Source of the DNA: Pyxidicoccus caerfyrddinensis
GTDB lineage: Bacteria; Myxococcota; Myxococcia; Myxococcales; Myxococcaceae
DNA: 64,000 nucleotides
NCBI RefSeq assembly: GCF_010894405.1
Contig: NZ_JAAIYA010000010.1
Location: 248,001 to 312,000 of the forward strand
Direction: 5' to 3'
The notes under the pieces were generated by a model. That model had not been told where the DNA came from. It saw only the letters and a program-made list of their open reading frames with translations, and did no database searches. Each line of letters opens with the position of its first letter. Within the stretch, counting starts at the first letter, position 1. Below, in pieces: positions 17,116-26,411 of this stretch. A program made the translations under genes and the position numbers.

Positions 17116-18891
17116 TCAAAGTCCCCGGAGGACGCCATCCCACCACTCCATCAACAGGTCGCGGAGTCCCTCGCCCACGAGCCCGGAAACATCATCGAAC
17201 GCCTCGGCACCCCAAGGCCCACCCAGGCCCCACGCCGTGGGGCACAGCGCATACACCTGCGCCCGCGCCGCGCCCATCAGCAGCTTCAGCAATGACAGTC
17301 GCCGCTTCGGCCCACCGTAGGTGATGACGTCGAACCGCTCCGCGGACACCTTCGCCAACTCCAGCGCGCGGCTACACGCCGCCTCGAAGCCGCCGACGTG
17401 GTCCACCAGCCCCACCCCCTTCGCCCGCATCCCCGAGTACACCCTTCCCTCCGCCAGCGTGTGGATCTCCTCCGGCGTCCGGCCGCGTCCCTTCGCCACG
17501 GCCCCCAGGAACCCCTGGTAGATCTCCTCCACCTCCGCCTCCAGCGTGGCGCGCTCGCGCGGCGTGAATCCACGTGAGTTGGAGTTCAGGGCCGCGTTCT
17601 CTCCCCGGGCGATCACCGTCTGGTGCACGCCCAGCCGCTCCATCAACACGGACGCGTCGAACTTCCCCGCGAACACACCGATGGACCCCACCACCGCGTG
17701 CGGCGTGGACCAGATCTCCTTCGCGCCCACCGCCACCATGTACCCGGCACTGGCGCACACCCGGTCCATGAACGCGATGACGGGCTTCTTCCGCCCCACC
17801 CGCTGCACCGCCTCCAGCATCTGCTCCGAAGCCAGCGGCGCGCCTCCGGGGCTGTTGACGTAGAGCACCACCGCCTTCGTGCGCCGGTCCCTCCCTGCGG
17901 CACGCAGCGCCTTCACCACCGTGCCCGACGTCGCCATCCGGTCACTGCTCCCCGCCTGTCCGGGGACGATGACGCCCGACACCGGCACCAGCGCCACGCG
18001 TGGCAGCCGCTTCATCCTCCGCCAGCGCACCGGAGGAAAGGGCACCGTGGCCAGGTACGTCGCCATGGACTCCAGCTCCGTCTCGTCCTCGGGCGCCTCC
18101 CCGGCCTTCACCAGCCCCAGGTGCACCGGCAGGTCCGCCTCGCTGACCAGCGCGTCCACCAGCCCCGCCTCCACCGCCCGCCGCGCGCTGAAGGGGCCCT
18201 GGTCGATGAGCGTCCGCACCTCCTCCGGCGTCTTGCGGCGCCCCCTCGCCACCGCGTCCACCAGGTCCACGTAGCGCTCGTCCAGGAACGACTCCACCGT
18301 CCGCGCCTGGATGTCCGACACCGTGGCGTGGGTGAAGAGCTCCGGCGCCGTCTTGTAGTCGCCGCGACGCACGAAGTGCGCCTGGATGCCCACGCGCGAC
18401 AGCCCCTCGCCCAGGGCCGTGGCCTCCGCCGCGTAGCCCACCACGTCCACCCGGCCCATGGGCGCCAGGAGCACCTCGTCCGCCGCGCACATGACGGGGT
18501 AGGTGTCCGTCTCCACGCTCACCGCCCAGGCCACCACCCGCTTGCCCGCCCTGCGGAACTCCGCCAGCACGTCCACCAGCGCGTCGCGCTTGGCCGGCGG
18601 CACCGCCAGATTCTCCACCTCCAGCAGGATGCCCTTCACCCGCGCGTCCCCCGCCAGCAGCCGCAGGGACTCGCGGAAGCGCTCCACCGAGGTGACGGCG
18701 GCCGGCTCCGGGCGCGTCCCTCCCAGCTGGAATCGGGACTTGCGCCGCTCGCGGTACGGCGGGTCCCCCGTCAGGCGGAAGCGCACATAGGCCGGCCGGT
18801 GGCGGGCGGCGAGCAGCCGGAAGGGCAGTCCCAGCAGGCTTCGCAGGAGGAGGATGAGGTTGGCGAGGGCGATGAAGGGGAGGCGCAGCAT
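17116..18891 (-). CDS. sppA: Signal peptide peptidase SppA, 67-kDa type
   Basis: 591 residues in two ClpP-like halves, the long form of SppA. It degrades signal peptides left in the membrane after secretion. A hydrophobic N-terminus anchors it (ALANLILLLRSLLGLPF). The catalytic dyad is visible: Lys180 in GDYKTAPE of the first half and Ser381 in CASAGYM of the second, which also has NSPGG. The ATG at 18891 has a nearby AGGA and places the anchor at the N-terminus; 20 extra codons are open upstream. Confidence 0.92.
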   Translation of the reverse strand: MLRLPFIALANLILLLRSLLGLPFRLLAARHRPAYVRFRLTGDPPYRERRKSRFQLGGTRPEPAAVTSVERFRESLRLLAGDARVKGILLEVENLAVPPAKRDALVDVLAEFRRAGKRVVAWAVSVETDTYPVMCAADEVLLAPMGRVDVVGYAAEATALGEGLSRVGIQAHFVRRGDYKTAPELFTHATVSDIQARTVESFLDERYVDLVDAVARGRRKTPEEVRTLIDQGPFSARRAVEAGLVDALVSEADLPVHLGLVKAGEAPEDETELESMATYLATVPFPPVRWRRMKRLPRVALVPVSGVIVPGQAGSSDRMATSGTVVKALRAAGRDRRTKAVVLYVNSPGGAPLASEQMLEAVQRVGRKKPVIAFMDRVCASAGYMVAVGAKEIWSTPHAVVGSIGVFAGKFDASVLMERLGVHQTVIARGENAALNSNSRGFTPRERATLEAEVEEIYQGFLGAVAKGRGRTPEEIHTLAEGRVYSGMRAKGVGLVDHVGGFEAACSRALELAKVSAERFDVITYGGPKRRLSLLKLLMGAARAQVYALCPTAWGLGGPWGAEAFDDVSGLVGEGLRDLLMEWWDGVLRGL

Positions 18892-18995
18892 GGCGTCCTG
18901 GGAGGAAATGTGGGCGTTCTGCGCCGTAACGGAGGCCCCACAACCGCGCAAGCCCTGTTCAGCCCGTCCGTTGGGTCGTGTTAGCCTCCGCCCTC

Positions 18996-19340
18996 ATGCG
19001 AAACGCCCTCCCCCGGCTCGTTCTCGTCCTCGCCCTCTGCTCGGGCGGTGCCGCGCTGGCCCAGCCCCGGCGCCAGGTGCAGGAGTTCAAGGCCCAGCGC
19101 GAGCTGACGGCCGAGGAAAAGGAAATCGCCAAGCAGCGCGCCATGGGCAACAACCTCAACTCCTATGGCAAGGACATCCAGGTGAAGCAGCCGCCCATCC
19201 CCTGGATGGCCATTGGCCTGGTGGTGCTCGTCTTCGCGACCGCCGTGCCCTTCGGGTTCCGGGCCTACCGGAACACGACGAAGGAGATCTCCGGCGCCAA
19301 CACCTTCGGTGCCAACCGGGGTGACGAAGAAGAGGCCTGA
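18996..19340 (+). CDS. Small exported membrane protein, 114 aa
   Basis: Signal peptide (residues 1-22, cleavage near ALAQP), a charged helical stretch (~30-60, RELTAEEKEIAKQRAMG), one membrane helix (WMAIGLVVLVFATAVPFGF) and a short acidic tail ending EEEA. I chose the ATG at 18996, which gives a proper signal peptide; a GTG at 18978 is possible. Divergent from sppA, convergent with rtcA. No family recognised. Confidence 0.7.
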   Translation: MRNALPRLVLVLALCSGGAALAQPRRQVQEFKAQRELTAEEKEIAKQRAMGNNLNSYGKDIQVKQPPIPWMAIGLVVLVFATAVPFGFRAYRNTTKEISGANTFGANRGDEEEA

Positions 19341-19350
19341 GCCTCGCTCG

Positions 19351-20427
19351 TCAGCGCGGGCGGACCTCCACGGCGCCGCTCGCATCCACGCTGACGTGCA
19401 CCGGTAGAAAGCGCTCCACCACGCGCGCATGCGTGGTGAGGTGGTCGGTGATGCGCGCCGCAGTGAAGCGCGTGGTGCCCGGCGTGGCGGGCCCCAGCCG
19501 TCCGGAGGCCAGCAGCGCCGCGGGCAGGAGGATCTGATCCGCGAGGTGCTCGTCGAGCGCGCCCCCGGTCTCCATGAAGTCCGCCAGCGCCACGGCGGCC
19601 TCGCGCCCCACCTCCTCCGCGGCACGTCCCCGCTCGCCCAGCGCGGTGAAGCCGGCGATGGTGTGCTCGAACTGGGCCAGCACGAAGGTGACGGTGCCCA
19701 CCGAGCGCGTCACCGGCAGCGGCCGGTTCTCCGCCTCCGCGAGGATGCCCCGCTCGCGCAGCGCGGCCACGGCGGCGCGGGACTGGCGCTCGGCGATGGT
19801 GAACGGCAGCCCGCCCGTGAACGAAGACACGCGCACCTCGCGCAGCATGCCGCGCGCGGGGAGCTCCACCAGCAGCGGCGGCTCCTGGGGCGGGCCCACC
19901 TCGGCGACGATCTCCCCCGCGCCCTCCGGGTAGAAGCCCGCGTGCGGCAGGGTGAGCTGCACCGGCAGGCCGTACGCGCGGGCCACCGGCTGCCAGACGT
20001 TGGCGACGTAGTGGTAGCTGGGGCTGTGCGGCAGGTGCGTGCCGCCGCGCAGGGTGAGCTGCCCGCCGCCTGCCAGCGCCAGCGGGTAGACGAGGCACTG
20101 GAAGAGCAGCGGCGTGCTGCCGGCGGTGCCCACTTCCAGCAGGTAGTCCCCCGCGCGCACGGGCCCGGGGGTGAAGGTGATTTCCGAGGCGCCCACGGTG
20201 GCGCCCTCGCTGGAGCCGCCGCTCAGGGCCTCGGCGCCGCGCACGCAGGCCAGGTGCTGGGGGCGCAGGCCCGGTGGATCTCGCTTCTCGCGCAGGCGGC
20301 GGATGCGGAAGGGGCGGCCGGTGATGAGCGACAGCGACAGCGCGGTGCGGAGGATCTGCCCCCCTCCCTCACCCTCACTCCCGTCGAGCTCCACCCGCCC
20401 GCTGTCGGGCCCCTCCGTGCCGGTCAT
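19351..20427 (-). CDS. rtcA: RNA 3'-terminal phosphate cyclase
   Basis: 358 residues, slightly longer than E. coli RtcA. It converts RNA 3'-phosphate to a 2',3'-cyclic phosphate through a covalent nucleotidyl-histidine. The N-terminal motif GSEGEGGGQILRTAL, GLRPQHLACVRGAE, and the nucleophile His294 in DEHLADQILLP match the family. No RtcB ligase or RtcR regulator is visible in the window. The gene converges with the small membrane protein gene 10 bp away. Confidence 0.93.
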   Translation of the reverse strand: MTGTEGPDSGRVELDGSEGEGGGQILRTALSLSLITGRPFRIRRLREKRDPPGLRPQHLACVRGAEALSGGSSEGATVGASEITFTPGPVRAGDYLLEVGTAGSTPLLFQCLVYPLALAGGGQLTLRGGTHLPHSPSYHYVANVWQPVARAYGLPVQLTLPHAGFYPEGAGEIVAEVGPPQEPPLLVELPARGMLREVRVSSFTGGLPFTIAERQSRAAVAALRERGILAEAENRPLPVTRSVGTVTFVLAQFEHTIAGFTALGERGRAAEEVGREAAVALADFMETGGALDEHLADQILLPAALLASGRLGPATPGTTRFTAARITDHLTTHARVVERFLPVHVSVDASGAVEVRPR

Positions 20428-20535
20428 GTCCTCACGTCCAAGGCGTTACCGCGTGGCAGGTGCAGCGTAACAGGAACGCCTGGTGATCTCCCGTGCGGAA
20501 CGGACGTTCCATTTCGTCCGTCCGCCGGAGATGTC

Positions 20536-20563
20536 GGGCCGGAAGCACTGCGACTTCCGGCCC
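20536..20563 (-). terminator. Hairpin downstream of the CocE-like hydrolase gene
   Basis: The perfect 10-bp arms GGGCCGGAAG and CTTCCGGCCC enclose an 8-nt loop, 26 nt past the stop of the minus-strand hydrolase gene. There is no T-run. The rest of the 162-bp gap before rtcA shows nothing else. Confidence 0.55.
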
Positions 20564-20589
20564 GCGCTTCGAGTCTTCGAGTCCGTGCC

Positions 20590-22530
20590 CTACTCGTCCG
20601 CCGACGGCAGCACGCCCACCTTCACGGAGCTGGGGTGCGCCGCGGACATGTACACGCGGTGGAACGCGCGCGTGAAGTCCGCGTCCTTCGCCTCGAAGAT
20701 GTTGGGGACGAAGGTCTGCGGGTTGCGGTCGATGAAGGGGAACCAGCTCGACTGCACCTGGATCATCAACCGGTGCCCGCGCTGGAAGGTGTGGAACACG
20801 TCGTTGATGACGAAGCGCACCTTCGTCACCTCGCCGGGCTTGAAGGGCTTGGGCTCGCTGTAGCTGTCGCGGAAGCGGCCGCGGAACGGCTCACCGCGCA
20901 CCAGCGTCTGCTGGCCGCCGCGGTTCTTCTTCCCCTGGTCGTCATCGTTCTTCTTCCACCCGCGCAGCTTGCCCGGATTCACGTCCACCAGCTTCACCAC
21001 CCAGTCCGCGTCCGTGCCGGTGGTGGACACCCACAGCTCCGCCTCCAGCGGACCCGCCAGCGTCAAGTCACTCGCGAGCGGCTCCGTCTCGAACACCAGC
21101 ACGTCCGGCCGGCGCGAAGCGAAGCGCTGGTCCTCCGTCATGTAGTTCTTGCTCCAGCCGGGGTTCAGCTCCTGCGTGTACGGCACCGGCTTGTCCGGGT
21201 CGCTCACGTACTCGGCGAAGGACTCCGTGGTGCCCGTGGGCGCCTTGTTGAAGGTCAGCGCGCCCTTCGGCTGGAAGTAGAGCTTCGTCTCGCGCACGCC
21301 CTTCGGCGGCCAGCTCTCGAAGCGGCGCCAGCGGTTGGCGCCCGTCTCGAACACCAGCGCCTCCGGCAGCTCCGGCTTCTTGCCGTCCTTGAGGTACGAC
21401 TTGAAGAAGTCGAGCGCCAGGTCCTGGTACGTCTCGCTCGACTTGAGGCCGAACTCCGCGTCACCCAGCGCGGAGCCCTCCGTGCCCTGCCAGCCGCCGT
21501 GCTGCCACGGGCCCATGATGAGCGTGTTGGTGGTGCCCGGGTTCTGCTTCTCGATTGCCGCGTAGGTCCGCAGGGGCCCGTACAGGTCCTCCGTGTCGTA
21601 CCAGCCGCCCACCGTCATCACCGCCGCCTTGATGTTCTTCAGGTGCGGCAGGAGGTTTCGCGCCTGCCAGAAGGCGTCGTAGTTGGGGTGCGCGACGAGG
21701 TCCTTCCAGAAGGAAATCTCGCCCTTGAGGTGGTTCGCGTCCGCGTTGCTCAGCGCTCCCACGTCCAGGAAGAAGTCATACGCGTCCGGCGTGCCGAGGT
21801 CGTACGGCTTCCACTCCTCGGCGTCCGTGGGCTGGGGCCGGGGCTTGCCGAACACGGAGAAGAAGTTGAACGCCATTCCCAGGTTGAAGGCGCCATGCCG
21901 GTGCATGTCGTCCCAGAACCAGTCGGCGATGGGGGCCTGCGGGGACACTGCCTTGAGCGCCGGGTGCGAGTCGATGGCGCCCGCCGACGTGTAGAAGCCG
22001 GGATAGGAGATGCCCCACTGCCCGACCCGGCCGTTGTTGTTCGGCACGTTCTTCACCAGCCACTCGATGGTGTCGTACGTGTCGGTGCTCTCGTCGACGT
22101 CCTTCGGCCCGGCCTTCTTCGGGTTGTGCGGGCGCACGTTGAGGTACTCGCCCTCGGACATGTGGGCGCCGCGCACGTCCTGGCCGACGAAGATGAAGCC
22201 TTCCTTCTCGAAGGCCTCGCTGGGCCCCAGCGAGTTCGCGTACCGGTCCACGCCATACGGTGCGACGGTGTAGGGCGTGCGCACCATCAGCATGGGGTAG
22301 CGCTTCGCCGGGGACGCGTCGACGGGCACGTACACGGAGGTGAACAACCGCTTGCCGTCGCGCATGGGGATGCGGAACTCGTACTTGGTGTAGCGCGAGC
22401 GGATGCGGTCTACACGCTCTTGGGACCAGCCATAGGGCGGCTTCGGGGCCTGCGGGGCGGACTGCGCGCCCGCGGGGCCGGCGAGGGAGAACAGCAGCAG
22501 TGCCGCGAGGCTGCGGGACACGGTGGGCAT
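20590..22530 (-). CDS. Secreted CocE/NonD family hydrolase (X-Pro dipeptidyl-peptidase-like)
   Basis: 646 residues with a Sec signal peptide (cleavage near AGAQS). The alpha/beta hydrolase domain starts near MRDGKRLFTSVYVP and has QDVRGAHMSEGEY and the nucleophile Ser in GQWGISYPG. The C-terminal half is the jelly-roll domain of the X-Pro-peptidase C family (LYFQPKGALTF). Members include alpha-amino acid ester hydrolases, cocaine esterase and Xaa-Pro peptidases; which substrate class applies is not readable. The ATG at 22530 has AGGAG upstream. A secreted enzyme suits a predatory or scavenging lifestyle (inference). Confidence 0.9.
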   Translation of the reverse strand: MPTVSRSLAALLLFSLAGPAGAQSAPQAPKPPYGWSQERVDRIRSRYTKYEFRIPMRDGKRLFTSVYVPVDASPAKRYPMLMVRTPYTVAPYGVDRYANSLGPSEAFEKEGFIFVGQDVRGAHMSEGEYLNVRPHNPKKAGPKDVDESTDTYDTIEWLVKNVPNNNGRVGQWGISYPGFYTSAGAIDSHPALKAVSPQAPIADWFWDDMHRHGAFNLGMAFNFFSVFGKPRPQPTDAEEWKPYDLGTPDAYDFFLDVGALSNADANHLKGEISFWKDLVAHPNYDAFWQARNLLPHLKNIKAAVMTVGGWYDTEDLYGPLRTYAAIEKQNPGTTNTLIMGPWQHGGWQGTEGSALGDAEFGLKSSETYQDLALDFFKSYLKDGKKPELPEALVFETGANRWRRFESWPPKGVRETKLYFQPKGALTFNKAPTGTTESFAEYVSDPDKPVPYTQELNPGWSKNYMTEDQRFASRRPDVLVFETEPLASDLTLAGPLEAELWVSTTGTDADWVVKLVDVNPGKLRGWKKNDDDQGKKNRGGQQTLVRGEPFRGRFRDSYSEPKPFKPGEVTKVRFVINDVFHTFQRGHRLMIQVQSSWFPFIDRNPQTFVPNIFEAKDADFTRAFHRVYMSAAHPSSVKVGVLPSADE

Positions 22531-22665
22531 GCACGCTCCTGGAGGAGAGGGCGTCATTCTGGGGGAACACGACCGGCGTCGGAAGCTCCGACTCCGGGGC
22601 GCCACCAACGCACGTCCCGCCCTTTTGTTCCCCAGTCCGTGTAACGCCGCGGCGCGGCACGCCGC

Positions 22666-23238
22666 CTACTCCGACGGATGCCCTTCCGGGAGCGGACGGA
22701 GACCCGCGCGCAGGGTGCGAAGCTCGCGCTCGGCCTCCTCGAGCCGGGTGGAGAGCTCCTCCACGCGGCCTTCCTGCCGACGCAGCGCGGCCTGTGTCTG
22801 ACGCAGCTCCACGAACAAGGCCACCCTGTCGCGCAGCACGTCCGACACCAGGGGCTTGCGCATGTAGTCCACCGCGCCCTGCTTGAAGGCCGGCTGCAGC
22901 TCCGGGGAGTCTCCGTCCAGGCCGGTGAGGAGCAGGACGGGGGTGCGCCGGTTGCGCTCGCGCTGGCGCAGCAGCGTCAGCACCTCCACCCCATTCATGT
23001 CCCCCAGTCGCAGGTCCAGGAGGATGACGGCGAAGTCCTCGTCGAGCACCCGTCGCAGCGCCTCCTGTCCGGACGCGGCGCGCACCAGGCGCTGGCCGAG
23101 CGGCGCGAGGATGCACTCCAGCGCGAACAGGTTCGCGGGGAGGTCGTCGACCAGCAGGATGCTCACCTGCGAGGCCGAGGAGGCGGGACGTGGGGGCGTG
23201 GCTTCGGGCACGGGTCTCGAGCGGAGGGTCGCGGGCAC
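22666..23238 (-). CDS. Stand-alone response regulator receiver with C-terminal coiled coil
   Basis: About 190 residues. The receiver domain (~25-145) has the acidic pair VDD, the phospho-acceptor Asp75 in LLDLRLGDMNG, the conserved Thr in LLLTGLDG and Lys in MRKP. A heptad-like tail (~150-185: ELRQTQAALRRQEGRVEELSTRLEEAERELR) replaces an output domain. No ATG fits; GTG at 23238 or 23211 are the candidates, neither with a good ribosome site. It lies 121 bp downstream of the NtrC-like gene on the same strand, so it may be a third partner of that kinase. Confidence 0.8.
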   Translation of the reverse strand: MPATLRSRPVPEATPPRPASSASQVSILLVDDLPANLFALECILAPLGQRLVRAASGQEALRRVLDEDFAVILLDLRLGDMNGVEVLTLLRQRERNRRTPVLLLTGLDGDSPELQPAFKQGAVDYMRKPLVSDVLRDRVALFVELRQTQAALRRQEGRVEELSTRLEEAERELRTLRAGLRPLPEGHPSE

Positions 23239-23359
23239 GGTGCGGCCAAGAATGGCCGGTTCCGCGCGACTTCCAGCAGAGCCTCTCACGACAACCGTCT
23301 CGCGGTGCCGACAAGAAAACACTTCACCCGGGGAGTGGACGTTCCCCGGCCCGTGCGTC

Positions 23360-24808
23360 CTACCCCCGCCCTTCCCCGCCCTCGTCCGGGGCCGCATCCA
23401 GCCCGTACTTGCGCAGCTTGTCGTGCAGCGTGGCGCGGCCGATGCCCAGACGCCGAGCGGCCTCGCTGCGGTTGCCGCCGGAGATGCGCAGCGCATCCAG
23501 GACGAGGCCCCGCTCGTACGCTTCCACGCGCTCCTTGAGGCCCGCGCCGTCCGGAGCCTCCGCGCTGGCGCTGGGGCCCGAAGCGGCGGCTCCCGCCGGG
23601 GCTCCGGGGGCCGGCGGGGACTCGGAGACGGGCAACAAGCCCAGGTCCAGCTCACCGTCGCTGGAGAGCGCGACGAGGCTCTCCAGCGTGTTCTCCAGCT
23701 CGCGCACGTTGCCCGGCCACGGCAGCGCGCGGAGCTTCTCGAAGAAGCCCTCGGGCACCTTCAGCGGGCCGGTGTGGAAGCGGTCGCTGAATCGGTCCAG
23801 GAACATGCGCGCCAGCACCGGGATGTCCTCCGGGCGCTCGCGCAGCGGGGGCACGCGGAGCTGCACCACGTTGAGGCGGTAGTAGAGGTCCTCGCGGAAC
23901 GTCCCCTCCGCGGCCCGGCGGCGGAGGTCCCTGTGCGTGGCCGCGAGGATGCGCACGTCCACCTTGACGGGCCGGTCCTCGCCCACCGGTCGCACCTCGC
24001 CCTCCTGCAGGACGCGCAGCAGCTTGGCCTGGAGCGGCGGAGCCAATTCCCCCACCTCGTCCAGCAGCAGCGTGCCGCCGTCGGCCTCGCGGAAGAGGCC
24101 CTGACGCACGCGGTGCGCGCCGGTGAAGGCGCCCTTCGAGTGGCCGAACAGCTCCGCCTCCGCCAGCTCCTCCGTGAGCGCCGCGCAGTTGAAGCGCAGG
24201 TAGGGCCTGTCCGCGCGCGGCGAGGCCCGCACCAGCGCCTCCGCCACGCGCTCCTTGCCCGTGCCGCTCTCGCCGGTAATCAGCACCGTCACGTCCCGCG
24301 AACCCGCGCGCTGGACGAGCTGCGCCAGCCGCCCCATGGCCTCCGAGGCGAACACCAGCGAGCGGGACAGGTTCAGCTCGCCCGCGAGCCGCTCATTCTC
24401 ATCGCGCAGCCGCACCGCCTCCAGCGCGCGGGTGACGACGGCGAGCAATTCGTCCACGTCGAAGGGCTTGCGGAAGTAGTCGTACGCGCCCGCCTTCACC
24501 GCCTCCACGGCGAAGCGCTCCGAGCCGTGCGCCGTGACGACGATGATGCGCGGCGCGTGGGGCTGGCCGTGCAGCCGCTTCACCAGCTCCATCCCGTCCA
24601 CGCGCGGCATGCGCAGGTCGGTGATGACCAGCTCGTACGGCCGCGCCGCCAGCTTCGCCAGGGCGACCTCGCCGTCCTCCGCGACGTCCACCGAAACACC
24701 GGGCAGGCTGCGCAGCGTCTCCTTCAGCGTGAAGCGCACGCCCGCGTCGTCGTCCACCACCAGCACATGGTGGGTGGCTTCTGCTGCCGCGCCCGCCTCA
24801 GCCGGCAT
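23360..24808 (-). CDS. Sigma-54-dependent NtrC-family response regulator
   Basis: 482 residues in three parts. The receiver has VVDDDAG, the phospho-Asp64 in VITDLRMP and FRKPF. The AAA+ domain has Walker A GESGTGKE, an intact sigma-54 contact loop GAFTGA, and the Walker B region LLLDEVGEL. A Pro/Ala linker leads to a Fis-type helix-turn-helix (NRSEAARRLGIGRATLHDKL). It activates sigma-54 promoters when phosphorylated. Its start overlaps the stop of the upstream histidine kinase gene by 11 bp, which makes that kinase its likely partner. Confidence 0.95.
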   Translation of the reverse strand: MPAEAGAAAEATHHVLVVDDDAGVRFTLKETLRSLPGVSVDVAEDGEVALAKLAARPYELVITDLRMPRVDGMELVKRLHGQPHAPRIIVVTAHGSERFAVEAVKAGAYDYFRKPFDVDELLAVVTRALEAVRLRDENERLAGELNLSRSLVFASEAMGRLAQLVQRAGSRDVTVLITGESGTGKERVAEALVRASPRADRPYLRFNCAALTEELAEAELFGHSKGAFTGAHRVRQGLFREADGGTLLLDEVGELAPPLQAKLLRVLQEGEVRPVGEDRPVKVDVRILAATHRDLRRRAAEGTFREDLYYRLNVVQLRVPPLRERPEDIPVLARMFLDRFSDRFHTGPLKVPEGFFEKLRALPWPGNVRELENTLESLVALSSDGELDLGLLPVSESPPAPGAPAGAAASGPSASAEAPDGAGLKERVEAYERGLVLDALRISGGNRSEAARRLGIGRATLHDKLRKYGLDAAPDEGGEGRG

Positions 24809-26141
24809 GGGCCACCTCGCTCGCGCCCACGGGCTCGAGGACGTCCGCGGGCAGCTCTCGCGGCAGCACCAGCTCCGCCACGCACCCGCCACCGTTCCGG
24901 TTCGTCAGGGTGACATCACCCCCGTGCTGGCGCGCCAGCGCGCGTGCCACCGTCAGTCCCAGCCCGGAGCCCTTCGCCTTGCTGGTGACGCCCGCCTCGA
25001 ACGCGCGGCTGGCCACCTCGGGAGGCAGGCCCGCGCCCGTGTCCTTCACGGACACCCGGGCCTCACCGATGGAGTTGGCGTCCACCTCCAGGATGACCTG
25101 GCTACCCGGGGGGCTCGCCTCGATGGCGTTGTGGAGCAGGTTCATCACCACCTGCTTCACCTTGCGCGAGTCACACACGGAGAGCACGGGCCCCTGCCCC
25201 ATGCGCTCCAGCCGGATTTCGCCCTGGGCGGCGAGCCCCTCATGCAGCACCAGCGCCTCGTCACACAGCGCCACCAGGTCCACCGCGCTCACCGACAGCG
25301 GGACGAGCGGCCGCGAGAAGTTGAGGAACTCCTCCAGGATGCCCTGCATGCGCACCACCTCGCTGGACAGCACCTCCAGGCGCTCGGTGGGCTGGGCGCG
25401 GCCGGCCTCGCGCACCATGAGCTGGGTGAGCCCCTTCACCGTGGCCAGCGGGTTCTTCAGCTCGTGGGCAATCTCCCCGGACATGGACTCCAGCGCGCGC
25501 GAGTAGGAACGGTGGGTGGCCAGCAGCTCGTCCCGCTGCGCCAGCGCCTCGCGGAGCATGTCGTCGAACGTCCCGCGGATGGCGGCGCCCGCCGCGTTGA
25601 CCATGATGATGAACAGGAACATCAGCAACGCGATGGCGAACATCCACGGCCGGGGCGGCGCCCCCAGATAGGACAGCGGCAGCATGGGCAGCCAGCCCGC
25701 GAGCTGGGGCAGTGCCATCAATGACAGTGCCGCGAGCTCCGCCTTGAACAGGCGCAGGTGCCACTTCCGCGGAAGCGTGGTGGCACCCACGAAGGCCAGG
25801 GGGATGACCATCGGCAGCAACGGGCTGGCGAGCCCTCCCGTCCCCATCACCAGGCTCTGCTGGAAGAACACGCCGAGCAGGAGGTTGACGGGCACGCTCC
25901 GCCGGGTGAGTCCCTCCCGGTTGTAGCGGCGCAGCTCGTAGATGAAGAACGACAGGGCACCCACCACCTGGAGGACCAGCCAGGTCATCCGCCACGGCGC
26001 GGGGTCCATCGCCGCCATCCACGCCACCGCCAGCATCAGCCCCGCGCCGACGGAGGCGCGCAGCATCACCATGCGCCCGAAGATGCGGCCGATGTGCCGG
26101 AGCTGGATGTCGTCGAAGTTGCGCCGGGTCCTCGAGTCCAT
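24798..26141 (-). CDS. Membrane histidine kinase
   Basis: 447 residues. The N-terminal ~185 residues hold about five to six membrane helices without a sizeable periplasmic domain, so it may sense within or near the membrane. The dimerization domain has phospho-His226 in GEIAHELKNPLATVKG. The ATPase domain has LLHNAIEASPPG (N box), VKDTGAGLPPE (G1) and GSGLGLTVARALA (G2). The H-box type is that of NtrB-like kinases, in keeping with the overlapping NtrC-family regulator gene. Confidence 0.93.
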   Translation of the reverse strand: MDSRTRRNFDDIQLRHIGRIFGRMVMLRASVGAGLMLAVAWMAAMDPAPWRMTWLVLQVVGALSFFIYELRRYNREGLTRRSVPVNLLLGVFFQQSLVMGTGGLASPLLPMVIPLAFVGATTLPRKWHLRLFKAELAALSLMALPQLAGWLPMLPLSYLGAPPRPWMFAIALLMFLFIIMVNAAGAAIRGTFDDMLREALAQRDELLATHRSYSRALESMSGEIAHELKNPLATVKGLTQLMVREAGRAQPTERLEVLSSEVVRMQGILEEFLNFSRPLVPLSVSAVDLVALCDEALVLHEGLAAQGEIRLERMGQGPVLSVCDSRKVKQVVMNLLHNAIEASPPGSQVILEVDANSIGEARVSVKDTGAGLPPEVASRAFEAGVTSKAKGSGLGLTVARALARQHGGDVTLTNRNGGGCVAELVLPRELPADVLEPVGASEVAHAG

Positions 26142-26171
26142 GTCCTGCCCCTTCCACTCACACCGCGCCGT

Positions 26172-26411
26172 TCATGGTACGCCGGCGCGGCCTCCATCAA
26201 TCACCCGTAGCACGCGGCGGGCCACGCGCCGCTTCCCGCGCGTCCCCTTGCCGGCCTGCCCGCCGTCATCCTCCCCCTTGCGCGAGGGCTTCCGGGTGCC
26301 GGGCGAGGCCTGTCTTCCGGCGCCGCCCCGCGCCCGTGGCGACGCCTTGCCGGCGGCACGCGTGAGGCTCGGGAGCGGCAGACAGAAGAACAAGTACATG
26401 TCGAGCAGCAT
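26172..26411 (-). CDS. Possible small basic protein, 79 aa
   Basis: An open frame with GGAAAGGGAAG upstream of the ATG. A hydrophobic start (MLLDMYLFFCLPLPSL) is followed by a strongly basic, disordered tail rich in Arg, Lys and Gly. Third positions are GC-rich, but in this genome that alone is weak evidence. It would lie 30 bp upstream of the histidine kinase gene. Could equally be non-coding. Confidence 0.3.
   Translation of the reverse strand: MLLDMYLFFCLPLPSLTRAAGKASPRARGGAGRQASPGTRKPSRKGEDDGGQAGKGTRGKRRVARRVLRVIDGGRAGVP

Noticed and set aside
17623..18984. A 453-codon plus-strand frame
   Set aside because: Antisense to sppA; the translation is His/Arg/Pro-rich and unlike a protein.
19429..22644. 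A 1071-codon open frame on the plus strand
   Set aside because: It lies antisense to rtcA and the CocE-like hydrolase gene, whose catalytic motifs are intact. Its translation is Arg/His/Leu-rich low-complexity text, the usual antisense artefact at this GC content.
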